Shown here: piece after piece, positions 1 to 5,967 of the stretch
How the letters are laid out: each line of letters opens with the position of its first letter
Numbering within the stretch: the first letter of the stretch is position 1
Assembly (NCBI GenBank): GCA_023259235.1
Contig: JAHFQQ010000156.1
Span: 1 to 7,997, forward strand
Length of the DNA stretch: 7,997 nucleotides
From: Polaromonas sp.
GTDB lineage: Bacteria; Pseudomonadota; Gammaproteobacteria; Burkholderiales; Burkholderiaceae_C
Direction of reading: 5' to 3'
The notes under the pieces: generated by a model
Seen by the model: the letters and a program-made list of their open reading frames with translations, nothing else
Databases searched by the model: none
What the model was told of the DNA's origin: nothing
Made by a program: the position numbers and the translations under genes

Positions 1-293
1 GAGCGAGGACGAGCGAAATGATTGATCTTAAAAAGGAACGGAACGTTTTTGAAATCCGCGTGATTGAGTACCAGTCGGGTGGTGCCATCTCGTGGGATTG
101 ATTGAAGCCGGGCCAACATAACCATGATTTCAGAAATTGCAATGTTCCGCGACGCCACCACAGAGTGCGCGCCGGAATTTGCTCCCGTGTTCGCGGCGCT
201 GGGCCCGGTTTATCCGCAGGCCCAACGCCGTGAATCGCTTTGCGTACTCCAAACGTGAAGTGATCTTTGCAATGTGATCAAGGAGAAAATACT
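1..293. other. Left-edge region with no assignable gene; leader of the H1-like gene
   Basis: No protein family is recognised here. On + one frame is open from the left edge to a TGA at 99-101, with an internal ATG at 18 (27 codons); it could be the tail of an upstream gene. A second small + frame runs from ATG 124 to TGA 258 (44 codons). On - a frame starting at ATG 119 stays open to the left edge. None has a clear ribosome binding site, and their third-position GC is not distinctive. I see no convincing -35/-10 pair, although the promoter of the H1-like gene should lie here. Confidence 0.4.
281..285 (+). promoter_or_regulatory. Ribosome binding site of the H1-like gene
   Basis: AGGAG lies 8 nt before the ATG at 294. 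This decides the start: the in-frame TTG at 267 has no such site and would add nine residues unlike the rest of the protein. Confidence 0.8.
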
Positions 294-731
294 ATGGCAA
301 CTGCGAAAAAACCTGCGGCTAAAAAGGCCGCTCCCAAGAAAGCGCCGGCGAAAAAAGTAGCGGCGAAAAAAGCTCCTGCAAAAAAGGTAGCGGCCAAAAA
401 AGCACCTGCGAAAAAGGTAGCGGCAAAGAAGGCTCCTGCGAAGAAGGCTCCGGCCCGGAAAGTCGCGGCAAAGAAGGCGCCAGCGAAAAAGGCCCCAGCT
501 AAAAAAGTAGCGGCAAAGAAGCCCGCAGCGAAGAAGGTAGCGAAAAAAGTCGCTGCGAAGAAACCTGCGGCTAAAAAACCCGCTGCGAAGAAAGCCGCGA
601 AAAAACCCGCTGCGAAGAAAGCCGCGAAAAAACCCGCTGCCGCTGCTCCCGCTGTAGTGGTTACCCCCGCGGCTCAGACAACCCTGAACCCGCAAGCGGC
701 TTGGCCATTTCCAACGGCCAGCAAGCCGTAA
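294..731 (+). CDS. H1-like (HC2-type) lysine/alanine-rich nucleoid protein
   Basis: A 145-residue protein made almost wholly of Lys, Ala, Pro and Val in short KKAPAKKVAA-like units up to about residue 118, followed by a non-repetitive tail ending in LNPQAAWPFPTASKP. It contains no Asp, Glu or Cys and only one Arg, so it is extremely basic. Such proteins resemble the C-terminal domain of eukaryotic histone H1 and are known in bacteria as HC2/BpH1/AlgP-like DNA-binding proteins that compact or organise DNA in the nucleoid. The tail is, from memory, typical of Comamonadaceae homologues. The start is fixed by AGGAG 8 nt upstream. The gene is transcribed alone and ends at a strong terminator. The repeats include a perfect 27-bp tandem duplication, so length probably varies between strains. 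The functional class is clear; specific targets are unknown. Confidence 0.9.
   Translation: MATAKKPAAKKAAPKKAPAKKVAAKKAPAKKVAAKKAPAKKVAAKKAPAKKAPARKVAAKKAPAKKAPAKKVAAKKPAAKKVAKKVAAKKPAAKKPAAKKAAKKPAAKKAAKKPAAAAPAVVVTPAAQTTLNPQAAWPFPTASKP
573..640 (+). repeat. 27-bp tandem repeat inside the H1-like gene (about 2.5 copies)
   Basis: Two identical 27-bp units lie head to tail at 573-599 and 600-626, followed by the first 14 bases of a third at 627-640. Each unit encodes nine residues of the KKPAAKKAA type, so gain or loss keeps the frame. The rest of the basic domain has the same kind of repeat but with diverged codons, so this pair looks like a recent duplication. Confidence 0.9.
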
Positions 732-752
732 GCGATCAGGTCTATCTGGTGG

Positions 753-784
753 AAGCCCGATATCGCAAGATGTCGGGCTTTTTT
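753..784 (+). terminator. Rho-independent terminator of the H1-like gene
   Basis: A 12-bp stem (753-764 with 769-780; one G-T wobble at 761/772) is closed by a GCAA tetraloop (765-768) of the stable GNRA class, and the T-run continues to 784. It lies 22 nt after the stop codon. Read on the minus strand the stem has no T-run after it, so it should act on + only. Confidence 0.92.
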
Positions 785-796
785 AATGCCAAATCC

Positions 797-824
797 GCGG
801 CTACCACGGCGAATGCCAAGCCGC
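797..824. repeat. Inverted repeat between the convergent genes
   Basis: GCGGCT (797-802) pairs with AGCCGC (819-824), and a small inner hairpin GGC-GAAT-GCC sits at 808-817. It lies 57 nt beyond the stop of the minus-strand kinase gene and could help end that operon, but no good T-run follows on the minus strand. Its function is uncertain. Confidence 0.35.
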
Positions 825-835
825 TGCATCAATGT

Positions 836-858
836 CATTAACTATAAATAATATAGCA
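836..858 (-). repeat. Intergenic element, copy A (TGCTAT-N6-TATAG-Y-TAAT)
   Basis: Read on the minus strand, TGCTAT (858-853) is followed by six bases, TATAG (846-842), T and TAATG. CTATA/TATAG form a 5-bp inverted repeat around AATAA (842-856 on +). The same layout occurs on + at 7234-7257. It sits in an AT-rich patch downstream of the kinase gene. From memory it resembles the start of a scattered intergenic repeat common in Comamonadaceae genomes; I cannot confirm this here. Confidence 0.45.
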
Positions 859-880
859 TACTACATATAAACAGCTTGGG

Positions 881-1783
881 CTAGAACCCCATTTTAACTG
901 TATTCAAGGTGTAGTTCTGACCGCCACGGCTGGCGATCTTGCAGGCTCCCACCTGGTTCCCCAAATCGGCGCAACGCGCCAGCGGCCAGCCCTGCTCCAG
1001 CCCGTAAAGCAAGGCACCGCGAAATGCATCTCCACAGCCGGTCGGATCGACCACCGCCTCGGCCTGCACCGCAGGCACGGAAATTTTCTCGCCGCCGATC
1101 CAGACCTCACAGCCCGCCGCGCCAAGCGTCACGACCAGGCCCCGCACCCGCCGTGACAACTCGGCGCACGACAGACCGGTGCGATCACAGAGCATGCGTG
1201 CTTCATAGTCATTCACCGCCACCCAGCTTGCCAATTCGACGAAGTGCGTGAGTTCCTTGCCGTCAAACATCGGCAGACCCTGGCCCGGGTCAAATACAAA
1301 CGGGATGCCAGCAGCCTTGAACTGCTCGGCATGCTGCACCATGGCGTCGCGCCCGTCGGGTGAAATAATCCCCAGCTTGATATCATCGCGCGCCTTGATT
1401 CGGGTGCGGTGCGCCTGCATCATTGCACCCGGATGGAAGGCCGTAATCTGGTTATTGTCGCGATCAGTCATGATCATGGCCTGCGCGGTGTAGGTGTCCG
1501 TGACCTGGCAGACGAACTCGGTCGGAATGCCCAGCGCCTTTAGGCGCTCCATATACCCGGAACCGTCGTTGCCAACCGTGGCCATCGGCAGCGGCGTGCC
1601 ACCGAGCTGGCGCAGGCTGTAGGCAATGTTGCCGGCGCAGCCGCCAAACTCGCGGCGCAAGGCTGGAACCAGAAAGGACACGTTGAGAATGTGCAACTGG
1701 TCGGGCAGGATTTGCTCCGCAAAGCGCCCCTCAAAACTCATGATGGTGTCAAATGCCAAAGAGCCACAAATTACAGCAGACAT
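881..1783 (-). CDS. PfkB-family carbohydrate/nucleoside kinase, adenosine-kinase-like
   Basis: A 300-residue ATP-dependent kinase of the PfkB (ribokinase) superfamily. The sugar-binding Asp is in GSLAFD (residues 7-12), the glycine-rich substrate motif GGCAGN at 47-52, the NDYEA segment at 191-195, a VTLGAAG strand at 218-224, and the anion-hole/catalytic motif DPTGCGDAF at 246-254 with Asp252 as the catalytic base. The N-terminus (GRFAEQILPDQLH, FLVPALRREFGG) closely follows that of mycobacterial adenosine kinase (Rv2202c type) as I remember it, so the substrate may be adenosine or another ribonucleoside; a sugar substrate is not excluded. The start ATG lies 16 nt after the DUF3426 stop, with only a weak GAGA element before it, so it is probably the last gene of the accBC operon. 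It converges with the H1-like gene. Family confident, substrate inferred. Confidence 0.88.
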   Translation of the reverse strand: MSAVICGSLAFDTIMSFEGRFAEQILPDQLHILNVSFLVPALRREFGGCAGNIAYSLRQLGGTPLPMATVGNDGSGYMERLKALGIPTEFVCQVTDTYTAQAMIMTDRDNNQITAFHPGAMMQAHRTRIKARDDIKLGIISPDGRDAMVQHAEQFKAAGIPFVFDPGQGLPMFDGKELTHFVELASWVAVNDYEARMLCDRTGLSCAELSRRVRGLVVTLGAAGCEVWIGGEKISVPAVQAEAVVDPTGCGDAFRGALLYGLEQGWPLARCADLGNQVGACKIASRGGQNYTLNTVKMGF

Positions 1784-1799
1784 TCAGTTCTCGATTCGA

Positions 1800-2864
1800 C
1801 TAGGGATAAAAGGCAAGGATGCGATAGCCAGCCACCCGAAGCGGGGCTGGAGGCTGCGACGGATTGACTCCGCCATCGGCGCTACCCGACACTTTCATGG
1901 TCACAATACCGACCAGTTCCGAATGGCCGGCCAGCGCGTTGAGGCTGGCCCCAAACTGCGCTGGCGTCAACACGCGGCGCACCACCGCGCGGTCTTGGGA
2001 GTCGGTCAGCGTCACTTCCATGGCGGGTATTTCAAGCGCCATGGCCTGTGTATTTTTGAGTGTGAAACTGAGCCTGTAGGCATCTGGGCCGATCCTGTTG
2101 AAGGTGGAGTTGTCAATCACCAGAGATTCGATATGGCGTGGCGGCCGGATTTCGCAGTGCAAGTAACGGCAAAGTATTTGAAGCGCTGGGGCAAGCCTTG
2201 GTTCAAGCACTGCCAAGCTGTCTTTTTGCTGTATCACTCCCTGCAAAACCAGCGTGACAAGCAATACAAGCGACAGCACGCCCAGTAACCACCGTATCAG
2301 CGGTTTTTTCCAGAAAAGCGTGCGCCGCGCATCGCGCACAAAAGATACCTCTGGCGCCGCTTCGGAATCAGCCATGCCGGAAGGCTCAATACCCGATTCA
2401 TCCACATCTTTCGTCTGCACCGGTGACGACCGTCTCTCAGTCAAGTCTATGGAGGGCGCGCCATCAGGCAGGGGAGCGGCTTCATGCTGCTGACGTCTTT
2501 TCTGCGCCTGCTTCCATCTCGCTGGATCAAAATCGGCAGCGCTTTCCTGTGCCCCGTCAGGTCCGGACAGCACCGGCATCAAGGGCTCGCGATCTGCAAA
2601 CGATCTTGCAGGCGCCCACGCGGGTTGTGCGGGGTCGCTTTCACTCTCCGCCTCCGCTGGCGCCCGCGGAGCCTCTCCCGCTTTCTCCGTCTGCGTAGCG
2701 GGTGTTGGCTCAGCCACTGGGGCACCATCGGGCAGAAGATGCGCCGATCCGTCAAACACGTTGGCGCAATGCCCGCATCGCACCCAGCCCTGGGAGACTT
2801 TGAGTTGATCGGCAACGACCTTGAACATCGTGCCGCAACCAGGACAGCGTGTAATCAGGCTCAT
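1800..2864 (-). CDS. Zinc-ribbon and DUF3426 domain membrane protein
   Basis: A 354-residue protein in three parts. The N-terminus carries an MJ0042-type zinc ribbon with CPGC at 7-10 and CGHC at 30-33. Residues about 45-180 are a low-complexity Pro/Ala/Glu-rich linker. A single hydrophobic segment at about 188-210 is followed by a DUF3426 domain to the end, with the typical LCRYLHC and PPRHIESL stretch near 231-248 and a closing AGYRILAFYP. The expected topology is a cytoplasmic zinc ribbon with the C-terminal domain in the periplasm. The biochemical role is not known. The gene regularly follows prmA in Burkholderiales. Here it is 74 nt downstream of prmA and 16 nt ahead of the kinase gene. 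No Shine-Dalgarno sequence is visible before the ATG, although the start is secure because the zinc ribbon begins within seven residues. Confidence 0.9.
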   Translation of the reverse strand: MSLITRCPGCGTMFKVVADQLKVSQGWVRCGHCANVFDGSAHLLPDGAPVAEPTPATQTEKAGEAPRAPAEAESESDPAQPAWAPARSFADREPLMPVLSGPDGAQESAADFDPARWKQAQKRRQQHEAAPLPDGAPSIDLTERRSSPVQTKDVDESGIEPSGMADSEAAPEVSFVRDARRTLFWKKPLIRWLLGVLSLVLLVTLVLQGVIQQKDSLAVLEPRLAPALQILCRYLHCEIRPPRHIESLVIDNSTFNRIGPDAYRLSFTLKNTQAMALEIPAMEVTLTDSQDRAVVRRVLTPAQFGASLNALAGHSELVGIVTMKVSGSADGGVNPSQPPAPLRVAGYRILAFYP

Positions 2865-2874
2865 CTAGCGCAGT

Positions 2875-2913
2875 ATTGTAGGGCGCACCCAGACGAGAAT
2901 GCACGGAGAATGC
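2875..2913 (-). promoter_or_regulatory. Candidate internal promoter with 8-bp direct repeats before the DUF3426 gene
   Basis: On the minus strand GCATTCTC occurs twice (2913-2906 and 2902-2895), 11 bp apart or one helical turn. Fourteen bases later comes TACAAT (2880-2875), a reasonable -10 box lying 10 nt before the ATG. The -35 position is occupied by the second repeat and is a poor match to TTGACA, as at activator-dependent promoters. A start here would give a nearly leaderless mRNA. This is only a candidate. Confidence 0.25.
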
Positions 2914-2938
2914 TGATGTGCAAGCGTTTGAGCCGCGC

Positions 2939-3850
2939 TCAAAACTCCGCGACCATCAATATCCAGCCGTCCTTCTCGGCGTGCACATGAAGCTGGCAAT
3001 AGGGGGCGTAGGCAGCCTTGAGCTCGCCAGCCTGGCGCGCCAGAATGCCGGCAAGCACCAGATGGCCGCCCCTTTCAACGTGCGAGCACAGCAGCGGCGC
3101 CAGCACTTTCAAAGGTGTGGCCAGAATGTTGGCGAGCACGGTCTGGTAAGTGCCATGCGCCTGCTCCGGTAAACCGGCGTGAAGACGTACTTGATTGGCC
3201 TGGGCATTGGCGCGGGTGGACTCGACAGCCGCCTCATCAATATCCACGGCATCAATATCGACGGCCCCAAACTTCGCTGCGCCGATGGCCAGAATACCGG
3301 AGCCGCAGCCATAGTCAAGCACGCGACCCGGCGGTTTTTCCTCAAGACGCGGCGCAGGAGCAATATTTTCAGAAATCCATTGCAGGCACATGCCAGTGGT
3401 TGGATGGGTTCCCGTACCAAAGGCCAGGCCCGGGTCCAGCCGTATGACCTGCCGGGCTTGCGCCGGCGGTTCATGCCAGGTTGGCACGATCCAGAATTCT
3501 GGCGTGATCTCCACTGGCGTGAACTGCGATTGCGTCAACCGCACCCAATCCTGCTCGGGCACGGCTTGTATCGCCGCCAACTGGCAGCCTGCAAAAAAAT
3601 CCTGCACCACAAGCACCTTGGCGGCATCCCGCGCCAGCATCTCGGTGGCGAACAGCGATACCATGCGCGAACGATCCCAGCCCGGTTGGGGTGGTGGCAT
3701 GCCGGGCTCGCCAAACAGTGCCTGCTCGCGCGGTGTCTGCGCATCGGCGTCTTCCACCGAAACACTGAGCGCATCGAGCGCCTCCAGCGCATCGCTGAGC
3801 GCATCGACCTGGTGGACCGGCGCCAGCAGAATCAACTCAAACATGCGCAT
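2939..3850 (-). CDS. prmA: Ribosomal protein L11 methyltransferase PrmA
   Basis: A 303-residue SAM-dependent methyltransferase that trimethylates ribosomal protein L11 in the cytoplasm. The N-terminal substrate-recognition domain begins with the family's FELILLAPV stretch. The signature LDPGLAFGTGTHPTT lies at 138-152, the SAM-binding motif I VLDYGCGSGILAIG at 177-190, an acidic post-I loop (DIDAVDIDEAAV) at 198-209, and motif IV ANIL at 240-243. Length is close to that of E. coli PrmA. The gene starts 9 nt after the accC stop without a clear ribosome binding site, so translational coupling to accC is likely. A second ATG at 3844 (residue 3) is an equally possible start. prmA next to accBC is a common arrangement in beta- and gammaproteobacteria. 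Confidence 0.95.
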   Translation of the reverse strand: MRMFELILLAPVHQVDALSDALEALDALSVSVEDADAQTPREQALFGEPGMPPPQPGWDRSRMVSLFATEMLARDAAKVLVVQDFFAGCQLAAIQAVPEQDWVRLTQSQFTPVEITPEFWIVPTWHEPPAQARQVIRLDPGLAFGTGTHPTTGMCLQWISENIAPAPRLEEKPPGRVLDYGCGSGILAIGAAKFGAVDIDAVDIDEAAVESTRANAQANQVRLHAGLPEQAHGTYQTVLANILATPLKVLAPLLCSHVERGGHLVLAGILARQAGELKAAYAPYCQLHVHAEKDGWILMVAEF

Positions 3851-3859
3851 CGCAATGGC

Positions 3860-5209
3860 TTAGCGCTCGCGTTTTGACAGCCACTCTTCAAGGTAGTGAA
3901 TGTTGGTGCCGCCATCCACAAACTTGGCGTCCACCATCAACTCGCGGTGCAGCGCGACGTTGGTATTGATGCCTTCAACCACGGTTTCGGCCAGCGCGGT
4001 GCTCATGCGCGCCAGCGCCTGCTCGCGTGTATCGCCGTGCACGATGATCTTGCCGATCATCGAGTCATAGTTGGGAGGCACAAAGTAGTTGGTGTAGATG
4101 TGCGAGTCCACCCGCACGCCCGGGCCCCCGGGGGTGTGCCAGGTCGTGATGCGTCCGGGCGAAGGGATGAACTTGTAGGGGTCCTCCGCGTTGATACGGC
4201 ACTCGATCGCGTGGCCCTTGAGCTGGATATTGCGCTGGGCAAAAGGCAGCTTCTCACCGGCGGCCACCATGATCTGGGTGCGCACGATATCAATGCCGGT
4301 AATCCATTCCGTGACCGGGTGCTCCACCTGGACGCGGGTGTTCATTTCGATGAAATAGAACTCGCCATCTTCATAGAGGAATTCAAAGGTGCCCGCTCCG
4401 CGATAGCCAATTTTCTTGACGGCCGCCACGCATCGCTCCCCCATTCTTTCGATCAACTTGCGTGGAATGCCGGGCGCCGGTGCTTCTTCAATGATTTTTT
4501 GATGCCGGCGCTGCATCGAGCAATCGCGCTCGCCCAGCCAGACCGCATTTTTATGCTGATCGGCCATGATCTGGATTTCAATGTGCCGCGGGTTCTGCAG
4601 GAATTTTTCCATGTAGACCTCTGGATTGCCAAACGCCGCGCCTGCCTCCGCCCTGGTGGTCTGCACCGCGTGGAGCAGGGCCGCCTCGGTGTGCACCACG
4701 CGCATGCCGCGCCCGCCGCCGCCGCCAGCGGCCTTGATGATGACGGGGTAACCGATCTGCTTGGCCGTGCGCTTGATGAAGGCGGCGTCATCTGGCAGCG
4801 CGCCCTCCGAGCCAGGCACGCACGGCACGCCGGCCTTGATCATGGTCTGCTTGGCCGACACCTTGTCGCCCATCAGGCGGATTGACTCGGGCGAGGGACC
4901 GATAAACTTGAAACCGCTCTTTTCAACGCGTTCTGCAAAATCTGCGTTTTCGCTCAGAAAACCATACCCCGGATGAATAGCCTCGGCATCGGTAACCTCA
5001 GCCGCTGAAATAATGGCGGGCATATTGAGGTAGCTGCGCGCCGACGGCGCTGGCCCGATACACACCGATTCATCGGCCAGTTTGATGTATTTGGCCTCGC
5101 GATCTGCTTCTGAATAGACCATCACGGCCTTCACGCCGAGTTCGCGGCAGGCTCGCTGGATCCGCAAAGCGATCTCTCCACGATTGGCGATCAGTATTTT
5201 TTTGAACAT
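3860..5209 (-). CDS. accC: Biotin carboxylase subunit of acetyl-CoA carboxylase
   Basis: At 449 residues it equals the length of E. coli AccC, and key residues fall at the same numbers. ATP-binding Lys116 and Lys159 precede the glycine-rich loop AGGGGGRG at 161-168. His209, Cys230, His236, Lys238, Glu276, Glu288, Asn290, Arg292, Gln294, Val295, Glu296 and Arg338 are all present. The enzyme uses ATP and bicarbonate to carboxylate the biotin on AccB, starting malonyl-CoA and fatty-acid synthesis in the cytoplasm. The N-terminus MFKKILIANRGEIA is canonical, fixing the start at 5209. A 78-nt gap separates it from accB; the sequence before the ATG has no obvious Shine-Dalgarno. A GGGC/GCCC mini-hairpin just after accB (5272-5285) is too short to be a convincing attenuator. 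Confidence 0.98.
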   Translation of the reverse strand: MFKKILIANRGEIALRIQRACRELGVKAVMVYSEADREAKYIKLADESVCIGPAPSARSYLNMPAIISAAEVTDAEAIHPGYGFLSENADFAERVEKSGFKFIGPSPESIRLMGDKVSAKQTMIKAGVPCVPGSEGALPDDAAFIKRTAKQIGYPVIIKAAGGGGGRGMRVVHTEAALLHAVQTTRAEAGAAFGNPEVYMEKFLQNPRHIEIQIMADQHKNAVWLGERDCSMQRRHQKIIEEAPAPGIPRKLIERMGERCVAAVKKIGYRGAGTFEFLYEDGEFYFIEMNTRVQVEHPVTEWITGIDIVRTQIMVAAGEKLPFAQRNIQLKGHAIECRINAEDPYKFIPSPGRITTWHTPGGPGVRVDSHIYTNYFVPPNYDSMIGKIIVHGDTREQALARMSTALAETVVEGINTNVALHRELMVDAKFVDGGTNIHYLEEWLSKRER

Positions 5210-5287
5210 GCGGCTAAGAGGGCTGGTCTGGCGGGTTGGGCGGATCTGCGCTTGAACAGTGAAAACGGCAAGGGCTGAACGGCCCGC

Positions 5288-5725
5288 CTACTCGATAACG
5301 AAAAGAGACTGGCCGTATTCCACGGCTTGGCCGTTTTCCAAAAGAATCTGGGTGATGGTTCCGGATTTATCAGCTTCAATTTCGTTGAGAATTTTCATCG
5401 CTTCAATGATGCAGAGGGTTTCACCCTCCTTGACCACGCTGCCAAGCTCCACGAAAGGATTGGCCCCCGGACTGGAGGAGCGGTAAAACGTGCCCACCAT
5501 TGGCGACTTGACCATATGACCGGGAACTGCCACCAGAGCCTCCGCCGGCGGCGTAGCGGCTGGCGCTGGGGCTGCTGCCAGGGTCACTGAAGGCTGCTGC
5601 ATCATGACCGGTGCGCCGCTGGATTTGACAATGCGCACCTTGCCTTCGGCTTCGGTGATCTCAAGTTCGGACACATTGGACTCGGAGACCAGGTCGATCA
5701 GTGTCTTGAGTTTTCTTAAATCCAT
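5288..5725 (-). CDS. accB: Biotin carboxyl carrier protein of acetyl-CoA carboxylase
   Basis: A 145-residue biotin carrier. The N-terminal segment MDLRKLKTLIDLVSES is the family's dimer/AccC-contact helix. An Ala/Pro-rich linker spans about residues 36-64. The biotinyl domain follows with the thumb sequence SPMVGTFYRSSSP at 74-86 and the biotin-attachment motif EAMK at 108-111, where Lys111 is modified by biotin ligase. It carries CO2 between AccC and the carboxyltransferase AccA-AccD, which is not encoded in this window. It is slightly shorter than the 156-residue E. coli protein, mostly in the linker. It is the first gene of the minus-strand operon, preceded by a 242-bp gap with promoter-like features and by AAGGGA a few bases before the ATG. 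Confidence 0.97.
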   Translation of the reverse strand: MDLRKLKTLIDLVSESNVSELEITEAEGKVRIVKSSGAPVMMQQPSVTLAAAPAPAATPPAEALVAVPGHMVKSPMVGTFYRSSSPGANPFVELGSVVKEGETLCIIEAMKILNEIEADKSGTITQILLENGQAVEYGQSLFVIE

Positions 5726-5730
5726 GGAGT

Positions 5731-5736
5731 CCCTTC
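5731..5736 (-). promoter_or_regulatory. Ribosome binding site of accB
   Basis: On the minus strand GAAGGGA lies a few bases before the accB ATG and supports the start at 5725. Confidence 0.6.
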
Positions 5737-5857
5737 AACGACTGATAGATGAGTGTGCAAGAACTACCGCGCACAGACATGAATTGATTTGATAATCGGC
5801 GCCTACGCTAATCATTCGTCTTTTGTCATTTACTTTCAGCTTTTGCGCTTTAAAGTG

Positions 5858-5891
5858 CATATAAGCTGTCTACGTTTCAGTGTAACTGAAA
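5858..5891 (-). promoter_or_regulatory. Candidate accB operon promoter overlapped by a 17-bp palindrome
   Basis: On the minus strand the palindrome TTTCAGT-TAC-ACTGAAA (5891-5875) is perfect over both 7-bp arms. Its centre contains TTACAC (5885-5880), a fair -35 box, followed after 16 bases by TATATG (5863-5858), or after 15 by TTATAT, as a -10 box. A third copy of the half-site, CTTTCAG on +, lies at 5833-5839, about four helical turns away. The surroundings are AT-rich compared with the genes. A repressor bound to the palindrome would block the -35 box. The regulator is unknown, and the arrangement does not match an operator I can name. Confidence 0.4.
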
Positions 5892-5933
5892 GATTCAGCC
5901 TTCCAAAAGTAGAGTGTACCCGATGCCGAAACC

Positions 5934-5949
5934 GTGCCAAACCAGGCAC
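5934..5949 (-). terminator. Weak hairpin downstream of the TlpA-like gene
   Basis: GTGCC (5934-5938) pairs with GGCAC (5945-5949) around a six-base loop, 18 nt past the stop at 5968 on the minus strand. Only a short T-run (GGTTTCGG) follows, so termination would be weak. Confidence 0.25.
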
Positions 5950-5967
5950 CGTCTATGTGCCGCGCAA

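Noticed and set aside
31..51. A-run/T-run hairpin resembling a terminator near the left edge
   Set aside because: The stem rests on a 4-bp AACG/CGTT core plus wobble pairs, too weak for a terminator.
210..695. Long minus-strand open frame antisense to the H1-like gene
   Set aside because: Its Phe/Arg/Leu/Ser-rich repeats are simply the reverse complement of the Lys/Ala codons; no start signal and no family resemblance.
1626..2288. Plus-strand frame opposite the kinase and DUF3426 genes
   Set aside because: It spans the junction of two well-supported minus-strand genes and has no domain or start signal.
3896..4885. Long plus-strand frame opposite accC
   Set aside because: It is antisense to a fully conserved accC, has a His/Asp/Gly-rich composition typical of a shadow frame, and has no recognisable domain.
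5272..5285. Mini-hairpin between accB and accC as an attenuator
   Set aside because: Only a 4-bp GGGC/GCCC stem with a short T-run; such structures are expected by chance in GC-rich DNA.
5735..5860. 41-codon minus-strand frame in the accB leader (possible leader peptide)
   Set aside because: It has no ribosome binding site, uses rare codons such as AGA, CGA and CTT, and its ATG overlaps the candidate -10 box. It also lacks a run of a regulatory amino acid.
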